From the NCBI GenBank assembly GCA_964016885.1, contig OZ024741.1, positions 28,776,809 to 28,840,808 on the forward strand: 64,000 bases of DNA. The letters run 5' to 3'. Shown one piece after another: positions 34,334 to 46,464 of the stretch; the stretch's first letter is position 1; each line of letters begins with the position of its first letter. Both the position numbers and the translations under genes were made by a program. This DNA is from Eledone cirrhosa. Taxonomy: Eukaryota; Mollusca; Cephalopoda; Octopoda; Eledonidae. The notes under the pieces are model-generated. The model worked only from the letters and a program-made list of their open reading frames with translations. It searched no databases and was not told the origin of the DNA.

Positions 34334-35611
34334 TTGTCTCAGAGTGTCTGGAGAAGATGTATCTCCTCTGTGTCTATTGTGTGGTGGTGCAGTTATAACA
34401 GTGGCATACATTGTCTCAGAGTGTCTGGAGAAGATGTATCTCCTCTGTGTCTATTGTGTGGTGGTGCAGTTATAACAGTGGTACACCTTGTCTCAGAGTG
34501 TGTGGAGAAGATGTATCTCCTCTGTGTCTATTGTGTGGTGGTGCAGTTATAACAGATGCATACATTGTCTCAGAGTGTCTGGAGGAGATGTATCTCCCCC
34601 GTGTCTATTGTGTGGTGGTGCAGTTATAACAGTGGCTCACCTTGTCTCAGAGTGTCTGGGGAAGTTGTATCTCCTCTGTGTCTATTGTGTGGTGGTGCAG
34701 TAATAACAGTGGCACACATTGTCTCAGAGTGTCTGGAGAAGATGTATCTCCTCTGTGTCTATTGTGTGGTGGTGAAGTTATAACAGTGGCACACATTGTC
34801 TCAGAGTGTCTGGAGAAGATGTATCTCCTCTGTGTCTATTGTGTGGTGGTGCAGTAATAACAGTGGCACACTATGTCTCAGAGTGTCTGGAGAAGATGTA
34901 TCTCCCCCGTGTCTATCGTGTGGTGGTGCAGTTATAACAGTGGCACACATTGTCTCAGAGTGTTTGGAGAAGATGTATCTCCCCTGTGTCTATTGTGTAG
35001 TGGTGCAGTTATAACAGTGGCACACATTGTCTCAGAGTGTCTGGAGAAGATGTATCTCCTCTGTGTCTATTGTGTGGTGGTGCAGTTATAACAGTGGCGG
35101 ACATTGTCTCAGAGTGTCTGAAAAAGATGTATCTCCCCTGTGTCTATTGTGTAGTGGTGCAGTTATAACAGTGGTACACATTGTCTCAGAGTGTCTGGAG
35201 AAGATGTATCTCCTCTGTGTCTATTGTGTGGTGGTGCAGTTATAACAGTGGAACACATTGTCTCAGAGTGTCTGGAGAAGATGTATCTCCTCTGTGTCTA
35301 TTGTGTGGAGGTGCAGTTATAACAGTGGCATACATTGTCTCAGAGTGTCTGGAGAAGATGTATCTCCTCTGTGTCTATTGTGTGGTGGTGCAGTTATAAC
35401 AGTGGCATACATTGTCTCAGAGTGTCTGGAGAAGATGTATCTCCTCTGTGTCTATTGTGTGGTGGTGCAGTTATAACAGTGGCACACATTGTCTCAGAGT
35501 GTCTGGAGAAGATGTATCACCTCTGTGTCTATTGTGTGGTGGTGCAGTTATAACAGTGGCACACATTGTCTCAGAGTGTCTGGAGAAGATGTATCTCCTC
35601 TGTGTCTATTG
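34334..35611 (+). repeat. Divergent segment, second copy, grading into domain B
   Basis: Matches 24.35-25.4 kb at an offset of 9,989 bp (ACACCTTG, GGAGGAGATG, GGCTCACCTTG, two CAGTAATAAC units, TATCGTG), with ACAGATGCATAC near 34,553 in place of ACAGTGGCATAC. That same rare unit also occurs 462 bp (6 monomers) upstream near 34,091. From about 35,370 the first TATCACCTC unit (35,514) appears, a domain B marker. No gene is present. Confidence 0.85.
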
Positions 35612-38151
35612 TGTGGTGGTGCAGTTATAACAGTGGCGGACATTGTCTCAGAGTGTCTGAAAAAGATGTATCTCCCCTGTGTCTATTGTGTGGTGGTGCA
35701 GTTATAACAGTGGCACACATTGTCTCAGAGTGTCTGGAGAAGATGTATCTCCTCTGTGTCTATTGTGTGGAGGTGCAGTTATAACAGTGGCATACATTGT
35801 CTCAGAGTGTCTGGAGAAGATGTATCTCCTCTGTGTCTATTGTGTGGTGGTGCAGTTATAACAGTGGCACACATTGTCTCAGAATGTCTGGAGAAGATGT
35901 ATCTCCTCTGTGTCTATTGTGTGGTGGTGCAGTTATAACAGTGGAACACATTGTCTCAGAGTGTCTGGAGAAGATGTATCTCCTCTGTGTCTATTGTGTG
36001 GTGGTGCAGTTATAACAGTGGCACACATTGTCTCAGAGTGTCTGGAGAAGATGTATCTCCTCTGTGTCTATTGCGTGGTGGTGTAGTTATAACAGTGGCA
36101 TACATTGTCTCAGAGTGTCTGGAGAAGATGTATCTCCTCTGTGTCTATTGTGTGGTGGTGCAGTTATAACAGTGTCACACGTTGTCTCAGAGTGTCTGGA
36201 GAAGATGTATCTCCTCTGTGTCTATTGTGTGGTGGTGGAGTTATAACAGTGGCACACATTGTCTCAGAGTGTCTGGAGAAGATGTATCTCCTCTGTGTCT
36301 ATTGTGTGGTGGTGCAGTTATAACAGTGGCACACATTGTCTCAGAGTGTGTGGAGAAGATGTATCTCCTCTGTGTCTATTGTGTGGTGATGCAGTTATAA
36401 CAGTGGCACACATTGTCTCAGAGTGTGTGGAGAAGATGTATCTCCTCTGTGTCTATTGTGTGGTGGCGCAGTTATAACAGTGGTACACATTGTCTCAGAG
36501 TGTCTGGAGAAGATGTATCTCCCCTGTGTCTATTGTGTGGAGGTGCAGTTATAACAGTGGCATACATTGTCTCAGAGTGTCTGGAGAAGATGTATCTCCT
36601 CTGTGTCTATTGTGTAGTGGTGCAGTTATAACAGTGGCACACATTGTCTCAGAGTGTCTGGAGAAGATGTATCTCCCCGTGTCTATTGTGTGGTGGTGCA
36701 GTTATAACAGTGGCATACATTGTCTCAGAGTGTCTGGAGAAGATGTATCTCCCCCGTGTCTATTGTGTGGTGGTGCAGTTATAACAGTGGCACACATTGT
36801 CTCAGAGTGTCTGGGGAAGTTGTATCTCCTCTGTGTCTATTGTGTGCTGGTGAATTTATAACAGTGGCACACATTGTCTCAGAGTGTCTGGAGAAGATGT
36901 ATCTCCTCTGTGTCTATTGTGTGGTGGTACAGTAATAACAGTGGCACACTATGTCTCAGAGTGTCTGGAGAAGATGTATCTCCCCCGTGTCTATTGTGTG
37001 GTGGTGCAGTTATAACAGTGGAACACATTGTCTCAGAGTGTCTGGAGAAGATGTATCTCCTCTGTGTCTATTGTGTGGAGGTGCAGTCATAACAGTGGCA
37101 TACATTGTCTCAGAGTGTCTGGAGAAGATGTATCTCCTCTGTGTCTATTGTGTAGTGGTGCAGTTATAATAGTGGCATACATTGTCTCAGAGTGTCTGGA
37201 GAAGATGTATCTCCTCTGTGTCTATTGTGTGGTGGTGCACTTATAACAGTGGCACACATTGTCTCAGAGTGTCTGGAGAAGATGTATCTCCTCTGTGTCT
37301 ATTGTGTGGTGGTGCAGTTATAACAGTGGCATACATTGTCTCAGAGTGTCTGGAGAAGATGTATCTCCTCTGTGTCTATTGTGTGGTGGTACAGTAATAA
37401 CAGTGGCACACTATGTCTCAGAGTGTCTGGAGAAGATGTATCTCCCCCGTGTCTATTGTGTGGTGGTGCAGTTATAACAGTGGCACACATTGTCTCAGAG
37501 TGTCTGGAGAAGATGTATCTCCTCTGTGTCTATTGTGTGGAGGTGCAGTCATAACAGTGGCATACATTGTCTCAGAGTGTCTGGAGAAGATGTATCTCCT
37601 CTGTGTCTATTGTGTAGTGGTGCAGTTATAACAGTGGCATACATTGTCTCAGAGTGTCTGGAGAAGATGTATCTCCTCTGTGTCTATTGTGTGGTGGTGC
37701 AGTTATAACAGTGGCACACATTGTCTCAGAGTGTCTGGAGAAGATGTATCTCCTCTGTGTCTATTGTGTGGTGGTGCAGTTATAACAGTGGCGGACATTG
37801 TCTCAGAGTGTCTGAAAAAGATGTATCTCCCCTGTGTATATTGTGTGGTTGTGCAGTTATAACAGTGGCACACATTGTCTCAGAGTGTCTGGAGAATATG
37901 TTTCTCCTCTGTGTCTATTGTGTGGTGGTGCAGTTATAACGGTGGCACACATTGTCTCAGAGTGTCTGGAGAAGATGTATCTCCTCTGTGTCTATTGTGT
38001 AGTGATGCAATTATAACAGTGGCACACATTGTCTCAGAGTGTCTGGAGAATATGTTTCTCCTCTGTGTCTATTGTGTGGTGGTGCAGTTATAACGGTGGC
38101 ACACATTGTCTCAGAGTGTCTGGAGAAGATGTATCTCCTCTGTGTCTATTG
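35612..38151 (+). repeat. HOR-C copy 1 (33 monomers, 2,540 bp)
   Basis: Starts at a GGCGGAC/GAAAAAG monomer. Markers: CAGAATG, TATTGCGTGG with GTGTAG, CACGTTG, TGGTGGAG, GTGGCGCAG, CTCCCCGTG (a 76-bp monomer), GTGAATTTATAAC, GTACAGTAATAAC/CACTATG, CAGTCATAAC, GTGCACTTATAAC, TGTATATTG with GTTGTGC, GAATATGTTTC and CAATTATAAC. An internal 6-monomer (462-bp) duplication lies at about 36,874-37,550. Most of these markers are absent from domain A. No gene is present. Confidence 0.9.
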
Positions 38152-40614
38152 TGTGGTGGTGCAGTTATAACAGTGGCGGACATTGTCTCAGAGTGTCTGA
38201 AAAAGATGTATCTCCCCTGTGTCTATTGTGTGGTGGTGCAGTTATAACAGTGGCACACATTGTCTCAGAGTGTCTGGAGAAGATGTATCTCCTCTGTGTC
38301 TATTGTGTGGAGGTGCAGTTATAACAGTGGCATACATTGTCTCAGAGTGTCTGGAGAAGATGTATCTCCTCTGTGTCTATTGTGTGGTGGTGCAGTTATA
38401 ACAGTGGCACACATTGTCTCAGAATGTCTGGAGAAGATGTATCTCCTCTGTGTCTATTGTGTGGTGGTGCAGTTATAACAGTGGAACACATTGTCTCAGA
38501 GTGTCTGGAGAAGATGTATCTCCTCTGTGTCTATTGTGTGGTGGTGCAGTTATAACAGTGGCACACATTGTCTCAGAGTGTCTGGAGAAGATGTATCTCC
38601 TCTGTGTCTATTGCGTGGTGGTGTAGTTATAACAGTGGCATACATTGTCTCAGAGTGTCTGGAGAAGATGTATCTCCTCTGTGTCTATTGTGTGGTGGTG
38701 CAGTTATAACAGTGTCACACGTTGTCTCAGAGTGTCTGGAGAAGATGTATCTCCTCTGTGTCTATTGTGTGGTGGTGGAGTTATAACAGTGGCACACATT
38801 GTCTCAGAGTGTCTGGAGAAGATGTATCTCCTCTGTGTCTATTGTGTGGTGGTGCAGTTATAACAGTGGCACACATTGTCTCAGAGTGTGTGGAGAAGAT
38901 GTATCTCCTCTGTGTCTATTGTGTGGTGATGCAGTTATAACAGTGGCACACATTGTCTCAGAGTTTGTGGAGAAGATGTATCTCCTCTGTGTCTATTGTG
39001 TGGTGGCGCAGTTATAACAGTGGTACACATTGTCTCAGAGTGTCTGGAGAAGATGTATCTCCCCTGTGTCTATTGTGTGGAGGTGCAGTTATAACAGTGG
39101 CATACATTGTCTCAGAGTGTCTGGAGAAGATGTATCTCCTCTGTGTCTATTGTGTAGTGGTGCAGTTATAACAGTGGCACACATTGTCTCAGAGTGTCTG
39201 GAGAAGATGTATCTCCCCGTGTCTATTGTGTGGTGGTGCAGTTATAACAGTGGCATACATTGTCTCAGAGTGTCTGGAGAAGATGTATCTCCCCCGTGTC
39301 TATTGTGTGGTGGTGCAGTTATAACAGTGGCACACATTGTCTCAGAGTGTCTGGGGAAGTTGTATCTCCTCTGTGTCTATTGTGTGCTGGTGAATTTATA
39401 ACAGTGGCACACATTGTCTCAGAGTGTCTGGAGAAGATGTATCTCCTCTGTGTCTATTGTGTGGTGGTACAGTAATAACAGTGGCACACTATGTCTCAGA
39501 GTGTCTGGAGAAGATGTATCTCCCCCGTGTCTATTGTGTGGTGGTGCAGTTATAACAGTGGCACACATTGTCTCAGAGTGTCTGGAGAAGATGTATCTCC
39601 TCTGTGTCTATTGTGTGGAGGTGCAGTCATAACAGTGGCATACATTGTCTCAGAGTGTCTGGAGAAGATGTATCTCCTCTGTGTCTATTGTGTAGTGGTG
39701 CAGTTATAACAGTGGCATACATTGTCTCAGAGTGTCTGGAGAAGATGTATCTCCTCTGTGTCTATTGTGTGGTGGTGCACTTATAACAGTGGCACACATT
39801 GTCTCAGAGTGTCTGGAGAAGATGTATCTCCTCTGTGTCTATTGTGTGGTGGTGCAGTTATAACAGTGGCATACATTGTCTCAGAGTGTCTGGAGAAGAT
39901 GTATCTCCTCTGTGTCTATTGTGTGGTGGTACAGTAATAACAGTGGCACACTATGTCTCAGAGTGTCTGGAGAAGATGTATCTCCCCCGTGTCTATTGTG
40001 TGGTGGTGCAGTTATAACAGTGGCACACATTGTCTCAGAGTGTCTGGAGAAGATGTATCTCCTCTGTGTCTATTGTGTGGAGGTGCAGTCATAACAGTGG
40101 CATACATTGTCTCAGAGTGTCTGGAGAAGATGTATCTCCTCTGTGTCTATTGTGTAGTGGTGCAGTTATAACAGTGGCATACATTGTCTCAGAGTGTCTG
40201 GAGAAGATGTATCTCCTCTGTGTCTATTGTGTGGTGGTGCAGTTATAACAGTGGCGGACATTGTCTCAGAGTGTCTGAAAAAGATGTATCTCCCCTGTGT
40301 ATATTGTGTGGTTGTGCAGTTATAACAGTGGCACACATTGTCTCAGAGTGTCTGGAGAATATGTTTCTCCTCTGTGTCTATTGTGTGGTGGTGCAGTTAT
40401 AACGGTGGCACACATTGTCTCAGAGTGTCTGGAGAAGATGTATCTCCTCTGTGTCTATTGTGTAGTGATGCAATTATAACAGTGGCACACATTGTCTCAG
40501 AGTGTCTGGAGAATATGTTTCTCCTCTGTGTCTATTGTGTGGTGGTGCAGTTATAACGGTGGCACACATTGTCTCAGAGTGTCTGGAGAAGATGTATCTC
40601 CTCTGTGCCTATTG
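38152..40614 (+). repeat. HOR-C copy 2 (32 monomers, 2,463 bp)
   Basis: Follows copy 1 at an offset of 2,540 bp until about 40,230, where one 77-bp monomer is missing. Visible differences are few: CAGAGTTTG near 38,964; GGCACAC near 39,562 where copy 1 has GGAACAC; ATAACAG where copy 1 has ATAATAG near 37,169; and GTGCCTATTG near 40,608. A new unit with ATAAAAGTGG starts at 40,615. Confidence 0.9.
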
Positions 40615-43600
40615 TGTGGTGGTGCAGTTATAAAAGTGGCGGACATTGTCTCAGAGTGTCTGAAAAAGATGTATCTCCCCTGTGTCTATTGTGGGGTGGT
40701 GCAGTTATAACAGTGGCACACATTGTCTCAGAGTGTCTGGAGAAGATGTATCTCCTCTGTGTCTATTGTGTGGAGGTGCAGTTATAACAGTGGCATACAT
40801 TGTCTCAGAGTGTCTGGAGAAGATGTATCTCCTCTGTGTCTATTGTGTGGTGGTGCAGTTATAACAGTGGCACACATTGTCTCAGAGTGTCTGGAGAAGA
40901 TGTATCTCCTCTGTGTCTATTGTGTGGTGGTGCAGTTATAACAGTGGCATACATTGTCTCAGAGTGTCTGGAGAAGATGTATCTCCTCTGTGTCTATTGT
41001 GTGGTGGTGCAGTTATAACAGTGGTACACATTGTCTCAGAGTGTCTGGAGAAGATGTATCTCCTCTGTGTCTATTGTGTGGTGGTGCAGTTATAACAGTG
41101 GAACACATTGTCTCAGAGTGTCTGGAGAAGATGTATCTCCTCTGTGTCTATTGTGTGGAGGTGCAGTTATAACAGTGGCACACTATGTCTCAGAGTGTCT
41201 GGAGAAGATGTATCTCCCCCGTGTCTATTGTGTGGTGGTGCAGTTATAACAGTGGCACACATTGTCTCATAGTGTCTGGAGAAGATGTATCTCCTCTGTG
41301 TCTATTGTGTAGTGATGCAGTTATAACAGTGGTACACATTGTCTCAGAGTGTCTGGAGAAGATGTTTCTCCTCTGTGTCTATTGTGTGGTGGTGCAGTAA
41401 TAACAGTGGCACACATTGTCTCAGAGTGTCTGGAGAAGATGTATCACCCCCGTGTCTATTGTGTGGTGGTGCAGTTATAACAGTGGCACACTATGTCTCA
41501 GAGTGTCTGGAGAAGATGTTTCTCCTCTGTGTCTATTGTGTGGTGGTGCAGTTATAACAGTGGCATACATTGTCTCAGAGTGTCTGGAGAAGATGTATCT
41601 CCTCTGTGTCTATTGTGTGGTGGTGCAGTTATAACAGTGGCACACATTGTCTCAGAGTGTCTGGAGAAGATGTATCACCTCTGTGTCTATTGTGTGGTGG
41701 TGCAGTTATAACAGTGGCACAAATTGTCTCAGAGTGTCTGGAGAAGATGTATCTCCTCTGTGTCTATTGTGTGGTGGTGCAGTTATAACAGTGGCACACA
41801 TTGTCTCAGAGTGTCTGGAGAAGATGTATCACCTCTGTGTCTATTGTGTGGTGGTGCAGTTATAACAGTGGCACACATTGTCTCAGAGTGTCTGGAGAAG
41901 ATGTATCTCCTCTGTGTCTATTGTGTGGTGGTGCAGTTATAACAGTGGCGGACACTGTCTCAGAGTGTCTGAAAAAGATGTATCTCCCCTGTGTCTATTG
42001 TGTGGTGGTGCAGTTATAACAGTGGCACACATTGTCTCAGAGTGTCTGGAGAAGATGTATCTCCTCTGTGTCTATTGTGTGGTGGTGCAGTTATAACGGT
42101 GGCACACATTGTCTCAGAGTGTCTGGAGAAGATGTATCTCCTCTGTGTCTATTGTGTGGAGGTGCAGTTATAACAGTGGCATACATTGTGTCAGAGTGTC
42201 TGGAGAAGATGTATCTCCTCTGTGTCTATTGTGTGGTGGTGCAGTCATAACAGTGGCATACATTGTCTCAGAGTGTCTGGAGAAGATGTATCTCCTCTGT
42301 GTCTATTGTGTAGTGGTGCAGTTATAACAGTGGCATACATTGTCTCAGAGTGTCTGGAGAAGATGTATCTCCTCTGTGTCTATTGTGTGGTGGTGCACTT
42401 ATAACAGTGGCACACATTGTCTCAGAGTGTCTGGAGAAGATGTATCTCCTCTGTTTCTATTGTGTGGTGGTGCAGTTATAACAGTGGCATACATTGTCTC
42501 AGAGTGTCTGGAGAAGATGTATCTCCCCCGTGTCTATTGTGTGGTGGTGCAGTTATAACAGTGGCACACATTGTCTCAGAGTGTCTGGGGAAGTTGTATC
42601 TCCTCTGTGTCTATTGTGTGCTGGTGAATTTATAACAGTGGCACACATTGTCTCAGAGTGTCTGGAGAAGATGTATCTCCTCTGTGTCTATTGTGTGGTG
42701 GTACAGTAATAACAGTGGCACACTATGTCTCAGAGTGTCTGGAGAAGATGTATCTCCCCCGTGTCTATTGTGTGGTGGTGCAGTTATAACAGTGGCACAC
42801 ATTGTCTCAGAGTGTCTGGAGAAGATGTATCTCCTCTGTGTCTATTGTGTGGAGGTGCAGTCATAACAGTGGCATACATTGTCTCAGAGTGTCTGGAGAA
42901 GATGTATCTCCTCTGTGTCTATTGTGTAGTGGTGCAGTTATAACAGTGGCATACATTGTCTCAGAGTGTCTGGAGAAGATGTATCTCCTCTGTGTCTATT
43001 GTGTGGTGGTGCAGTTATAACAGTGGCACACATTGTCTCAGAGTGTCTGGAGAAGATGTATCTCCTCTGTGTCTATTGTGTGGTGGTGCAGTTATAACAG
43101 TGGCGGACATTGTCTCAGAGTGTCTGAAAAAGATGTATCTCCCCTGTGTATATTGTGTGGTTGTGCAGTTATAACAGTGGCACACATTGTCTCAGAGTGT
43201 CTGGAGAATATGTTTCTCCTCTGTGTCTATTGTGTGGTGGTGCAGTTATAACGGTGGCACACATTGTCTCAGAGTGTCTGGAGAAGATGTATCTCCTCTG
43301 TGTCTATTGTGTAGTGATGCAATTATAACAGTGGCACACATTGTCTCAGAGTGTCTGGAGAATATGTTTCTCCTCTGTGTCTATTGTGTGGTGGTGCAGT
43401 TATAACGGTGGCACACATTGTCTCAGAGTGTCTGGAGAAGATGTATCTCCTCTGTGCCTATTGTGTGGTGGTGCAGTTATAAAAGTGGCGCACATTGTCT
43501 CAGAGTGTCTGAAAAAGATGTATCTCCCTGTGTCTATTGTGGGGTGGTGCAGTTATAACAGTGGCACACATTGTCTCAGAGTGTCTGGAGAAGATGTATC

Positions 43601-44186
43601 TCCTCTGTGTCTATTGTGTGGAGGTGCAGTTATAACAGTGGCATACATTGTCTCAGAGTGTCTGGAGAAGATGTATCTCCTCTGTGTCTATTGTGTGGTG
43701 GTGCAGTTATAACAGTGGCACACATTGTCTCAGAGTGTCTGGAGAAGATATATCTCCTCTGTGTCTATTGTGTGGTGGTGCAGTTATAACAGTGGCATAC
43801 ATTGTCTCAGAGTGTCTGGAGAAGATGTATCTCCTCTGTGTCTATTGTGTGGAGGTGCAGTTATAACAGTGGCACACATTGTCTCAGAGTGTCTGGAGAA
43901 GATGTATCTCCTCTGTGTCTATTGTGTGGTGGTGCAGTTATAACAGTGGCGGACATTGTCTCAGAGTGTCTGAAAAAGATGTATCTCCCCTGTGTCTATT
44001 GTGTAGTGGTGCAGTTATAACAGTGGCACACATTGTCTCAGAGTGTCTGGAGAAGATGTATCTCCTCTGTGTCTATTGTGTGGTGGTGCAGTTATAACAG
44101 TGGCGGACATTGTCTCAGAGTGTCTGAAAAAGATGTATCTCCCCTGTGTCTATTGTGTAGTGGTGCAGTTATAACAGTGGTACACA
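40615..44186 (+). repeat. Domain B mosaic segment
   Basis: Begins with ATAAAAGTGG/GGCGGAC and TATTGTGGGGTGG units, then CACTATG, CTCATAGTG, GATGTTTC and alternating TATCACCTC units (41,647-41,880). From 42.1 to 43.9 kb it matches 46.95-48.75 kb at an offset of 4,847 bp, with private changes such as ATTGTGTCAG near 42,188 and CTGTTTC near 42,454. GATATATC (near 43,747) and the CTCCCTGTG 76-mer (near 43,525) also recur downstream. No gene is present. Confidence 0.87.
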
Positions 44187-46464
44187 TTGTCTCAGAGTGT
44201 CTGGAGAAGATGTATCTCCTCTGTGTCTATTGTGTGGTGGTGCAGTTATAACAGTGGAACACATTGTCTCAGAGTGTCTGGAGAAGATGTATCTCCTCTG
44301 TGTCTATTGTGTGGAGGTGCAGTTATAACAGTGGCACACTATGTCTCAGAGTGTCTGGAGAAGATGTATCTCCCCCGTGTCTATTGTGTGGTGGTGCAGT
44401 TATAACAGTGGCACACATTGTCTCATAGTGTCTGGAGAAGATGTATCTCCTCTGTGTCTATTGTGTAGTGATGCAGTTATAACAGTGGTACACATTGTCT
44501 CAGAGTGTCTGGAGAAGATGTTTCTCCTCTGTGTCTATTGTGTGGTGGTGCAGTAATAACAGTGGCACACATTGTCTCAGAGTGTCTGGAGAAGATGTTT
44601 CTCCTCTGTGTCTATTGTGTGGTGGTGCAGTTATAACAGTGGCACACTATGTCTCAGAGTGTCTGGAGAAGATGTTTCTCCTCTGTGTCTATTGTGTGGT
44701 GGTGCAGTTATAACAGTGGCATACATTGTCTCAGAGTGTCTGGAGAAGATGTATCTCCTCTGTGTCTATTGTGTGGTGGTGCAGTTATAACAGTGGCACA
44801 CATTGTCTCAGAGTGTCTGGAGAAGATGTATCACCTCTGTGTCTATTGTGTGGTGGTGCAGTTATAACAGTGGCACACATTGTCTCAGAGTGTCTGGAGA
44901 AGATGTATCTCCTCTGTGTCTATTGTGTGGTGGTGCAGTTATAACAGTGGCACACATTGTCTCAGAGTGTCTGGAGAAGATGTATCACCTCTGTGTCTAT
45001 TGTGTGGTGGTGCAGTTATAACAGTGGCACACATTGTCTCAGAGTGTCTGGAGAAGATGTATCTCCTCTGTGTCTATTGTGTGGTGGTGCAGTTATAACA
45101 GTGGCGGACATTGTCTCAGAGTGTCTGAAAAAGATGTATCTCCCCTGTGTCTATTGTGTGGTGGTGCAGTTATAACAGTGGCACACATTGTCTCAGAGTG
45201 TCTGGAGAAGATGTATCTCCTCTGTGTCTATTGTGTGGAGGTGCAGTTATAACAGTGGCATACATTGTCTCAGAGTGTCTGGAGAAGATGTATCTCCTCT
45301 GTGTCTATTGTGTGGTGGTGCAGTTATAACAGTGGCACACATTGTCTCAGAATGTCTGGAGAAGATGTATCTCCTCTGTGTCTATTGTGTGGTGGTGCAG
45401 TTATAACAGTGGAACACATTGTCTCAGAGTGTCTGGAGAAGATGTATCTCCTCTGTGTCTATTGTGTGGTGGTGCAGTTATAACAGTGGCACACATTGTC
45501 TCAGAGTGTCTGGAGAAGATGTATCTCCTCTGTGTCTATTGTGTGGTGGTGTAGTTATAACAGTGGCATACATTGTCTCAGAGTGTCTGGAGAAGATGTA
45601 TCTCCTCTGTGTCTATTGTGTGGTGGTGCAGTTATAACAGTGTCACACATTGTCTCAGAGTGTCTGGAGAAGATGTATCTCCTCTGTGTCTATTGTGTGG
45701 TGGTGGAGTTATAACAGTGGCACACATTGTCTCAGAGTGTCTGGAGAAGATGTATCTCCTCTGTGTCTATTGTGTGGTGGTGCAGTTATAACAGTGGCAC
45801 ACATTGTCTCAGAGTGTGTGGAGAAGATGTATCTCCTCTGTGTCTATTGTGTGGTGATGCAGTTATAACAGTGGCACACATTGTCTCAGAGTGTGTGGAG
45901 AAGATGTATCTCCTCTGTGTCTATTGTGTGGTGGCGCAGTTATAACAGTGGTACACATTGTCTCAGAGTGTCTGGAGAAGATGTATCTCCCCTGTGTCTA
46001 TTGTGTGGAGGTGCAGTTATAACAGTGGCATACATTGTCTCAGAGTGTCTGGAGAAGATGTATCTCCTCTGTGTCTATTGTGTAGTGGTGCAGTTATAAC
46101 AGTGGCACACATTGTCTCAGAGTGTCTGGAGAAGATGTATCTCCCCGTGTCTATTGTGTGGTGGTGCAGTTATAACAGTGGCATACATTGTCTCAGAGTG
46201 TCTGGAGAAGATGTATCTCCCCCGTGTCTATTGTGTGGTGGTGCAGTTATAACAGTGGCACACATTGTCTCAGAGTGTCTGGGGAAGTTGTATCTCCTCT
46301 GTGTCTATTGTGTGCTGGTGAATTTATAACAGTGGCACACATTGTCTCAGAGTGTCTGGAGAAGATGTATCTCCTCTGTGTCTATTGTGTGGTGGTACAG
46401 TAATAACAGTGGCACACTATGTCTCAGAGTGTCTGGAGAAGATGTATCTCCCCCGTGTCTATTG
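44187..46464 (+). repeat. Domain B block D
   Basis: CACTATG, CTCATAGTG, GATGTTTC, TATCACCTC alternation, GGCGGAC/GAAAAAG, CAGAATG, GTGTAG, GTGTCACAC, TGGTGGAG, GTGGCGCAG, CTCCCCGTG, GTGAATTTATAAC and GTACAGTAATAAC, in order. About 44.19-45.71 kb recurs at 58.43-59.95 kb (offset 14,238 bp) and again at 60.3-61.65 kb. About 45.27-46.4 kb matches 35.8-36.94 kb (offset 9,468 bp). The last monomer (CACTATG/CCCCCG) is joined directly to a TGTAGTGATGCAATTATAAC unit, a junction not seen elsewhere. No gene is present. Confidence 0.87.
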
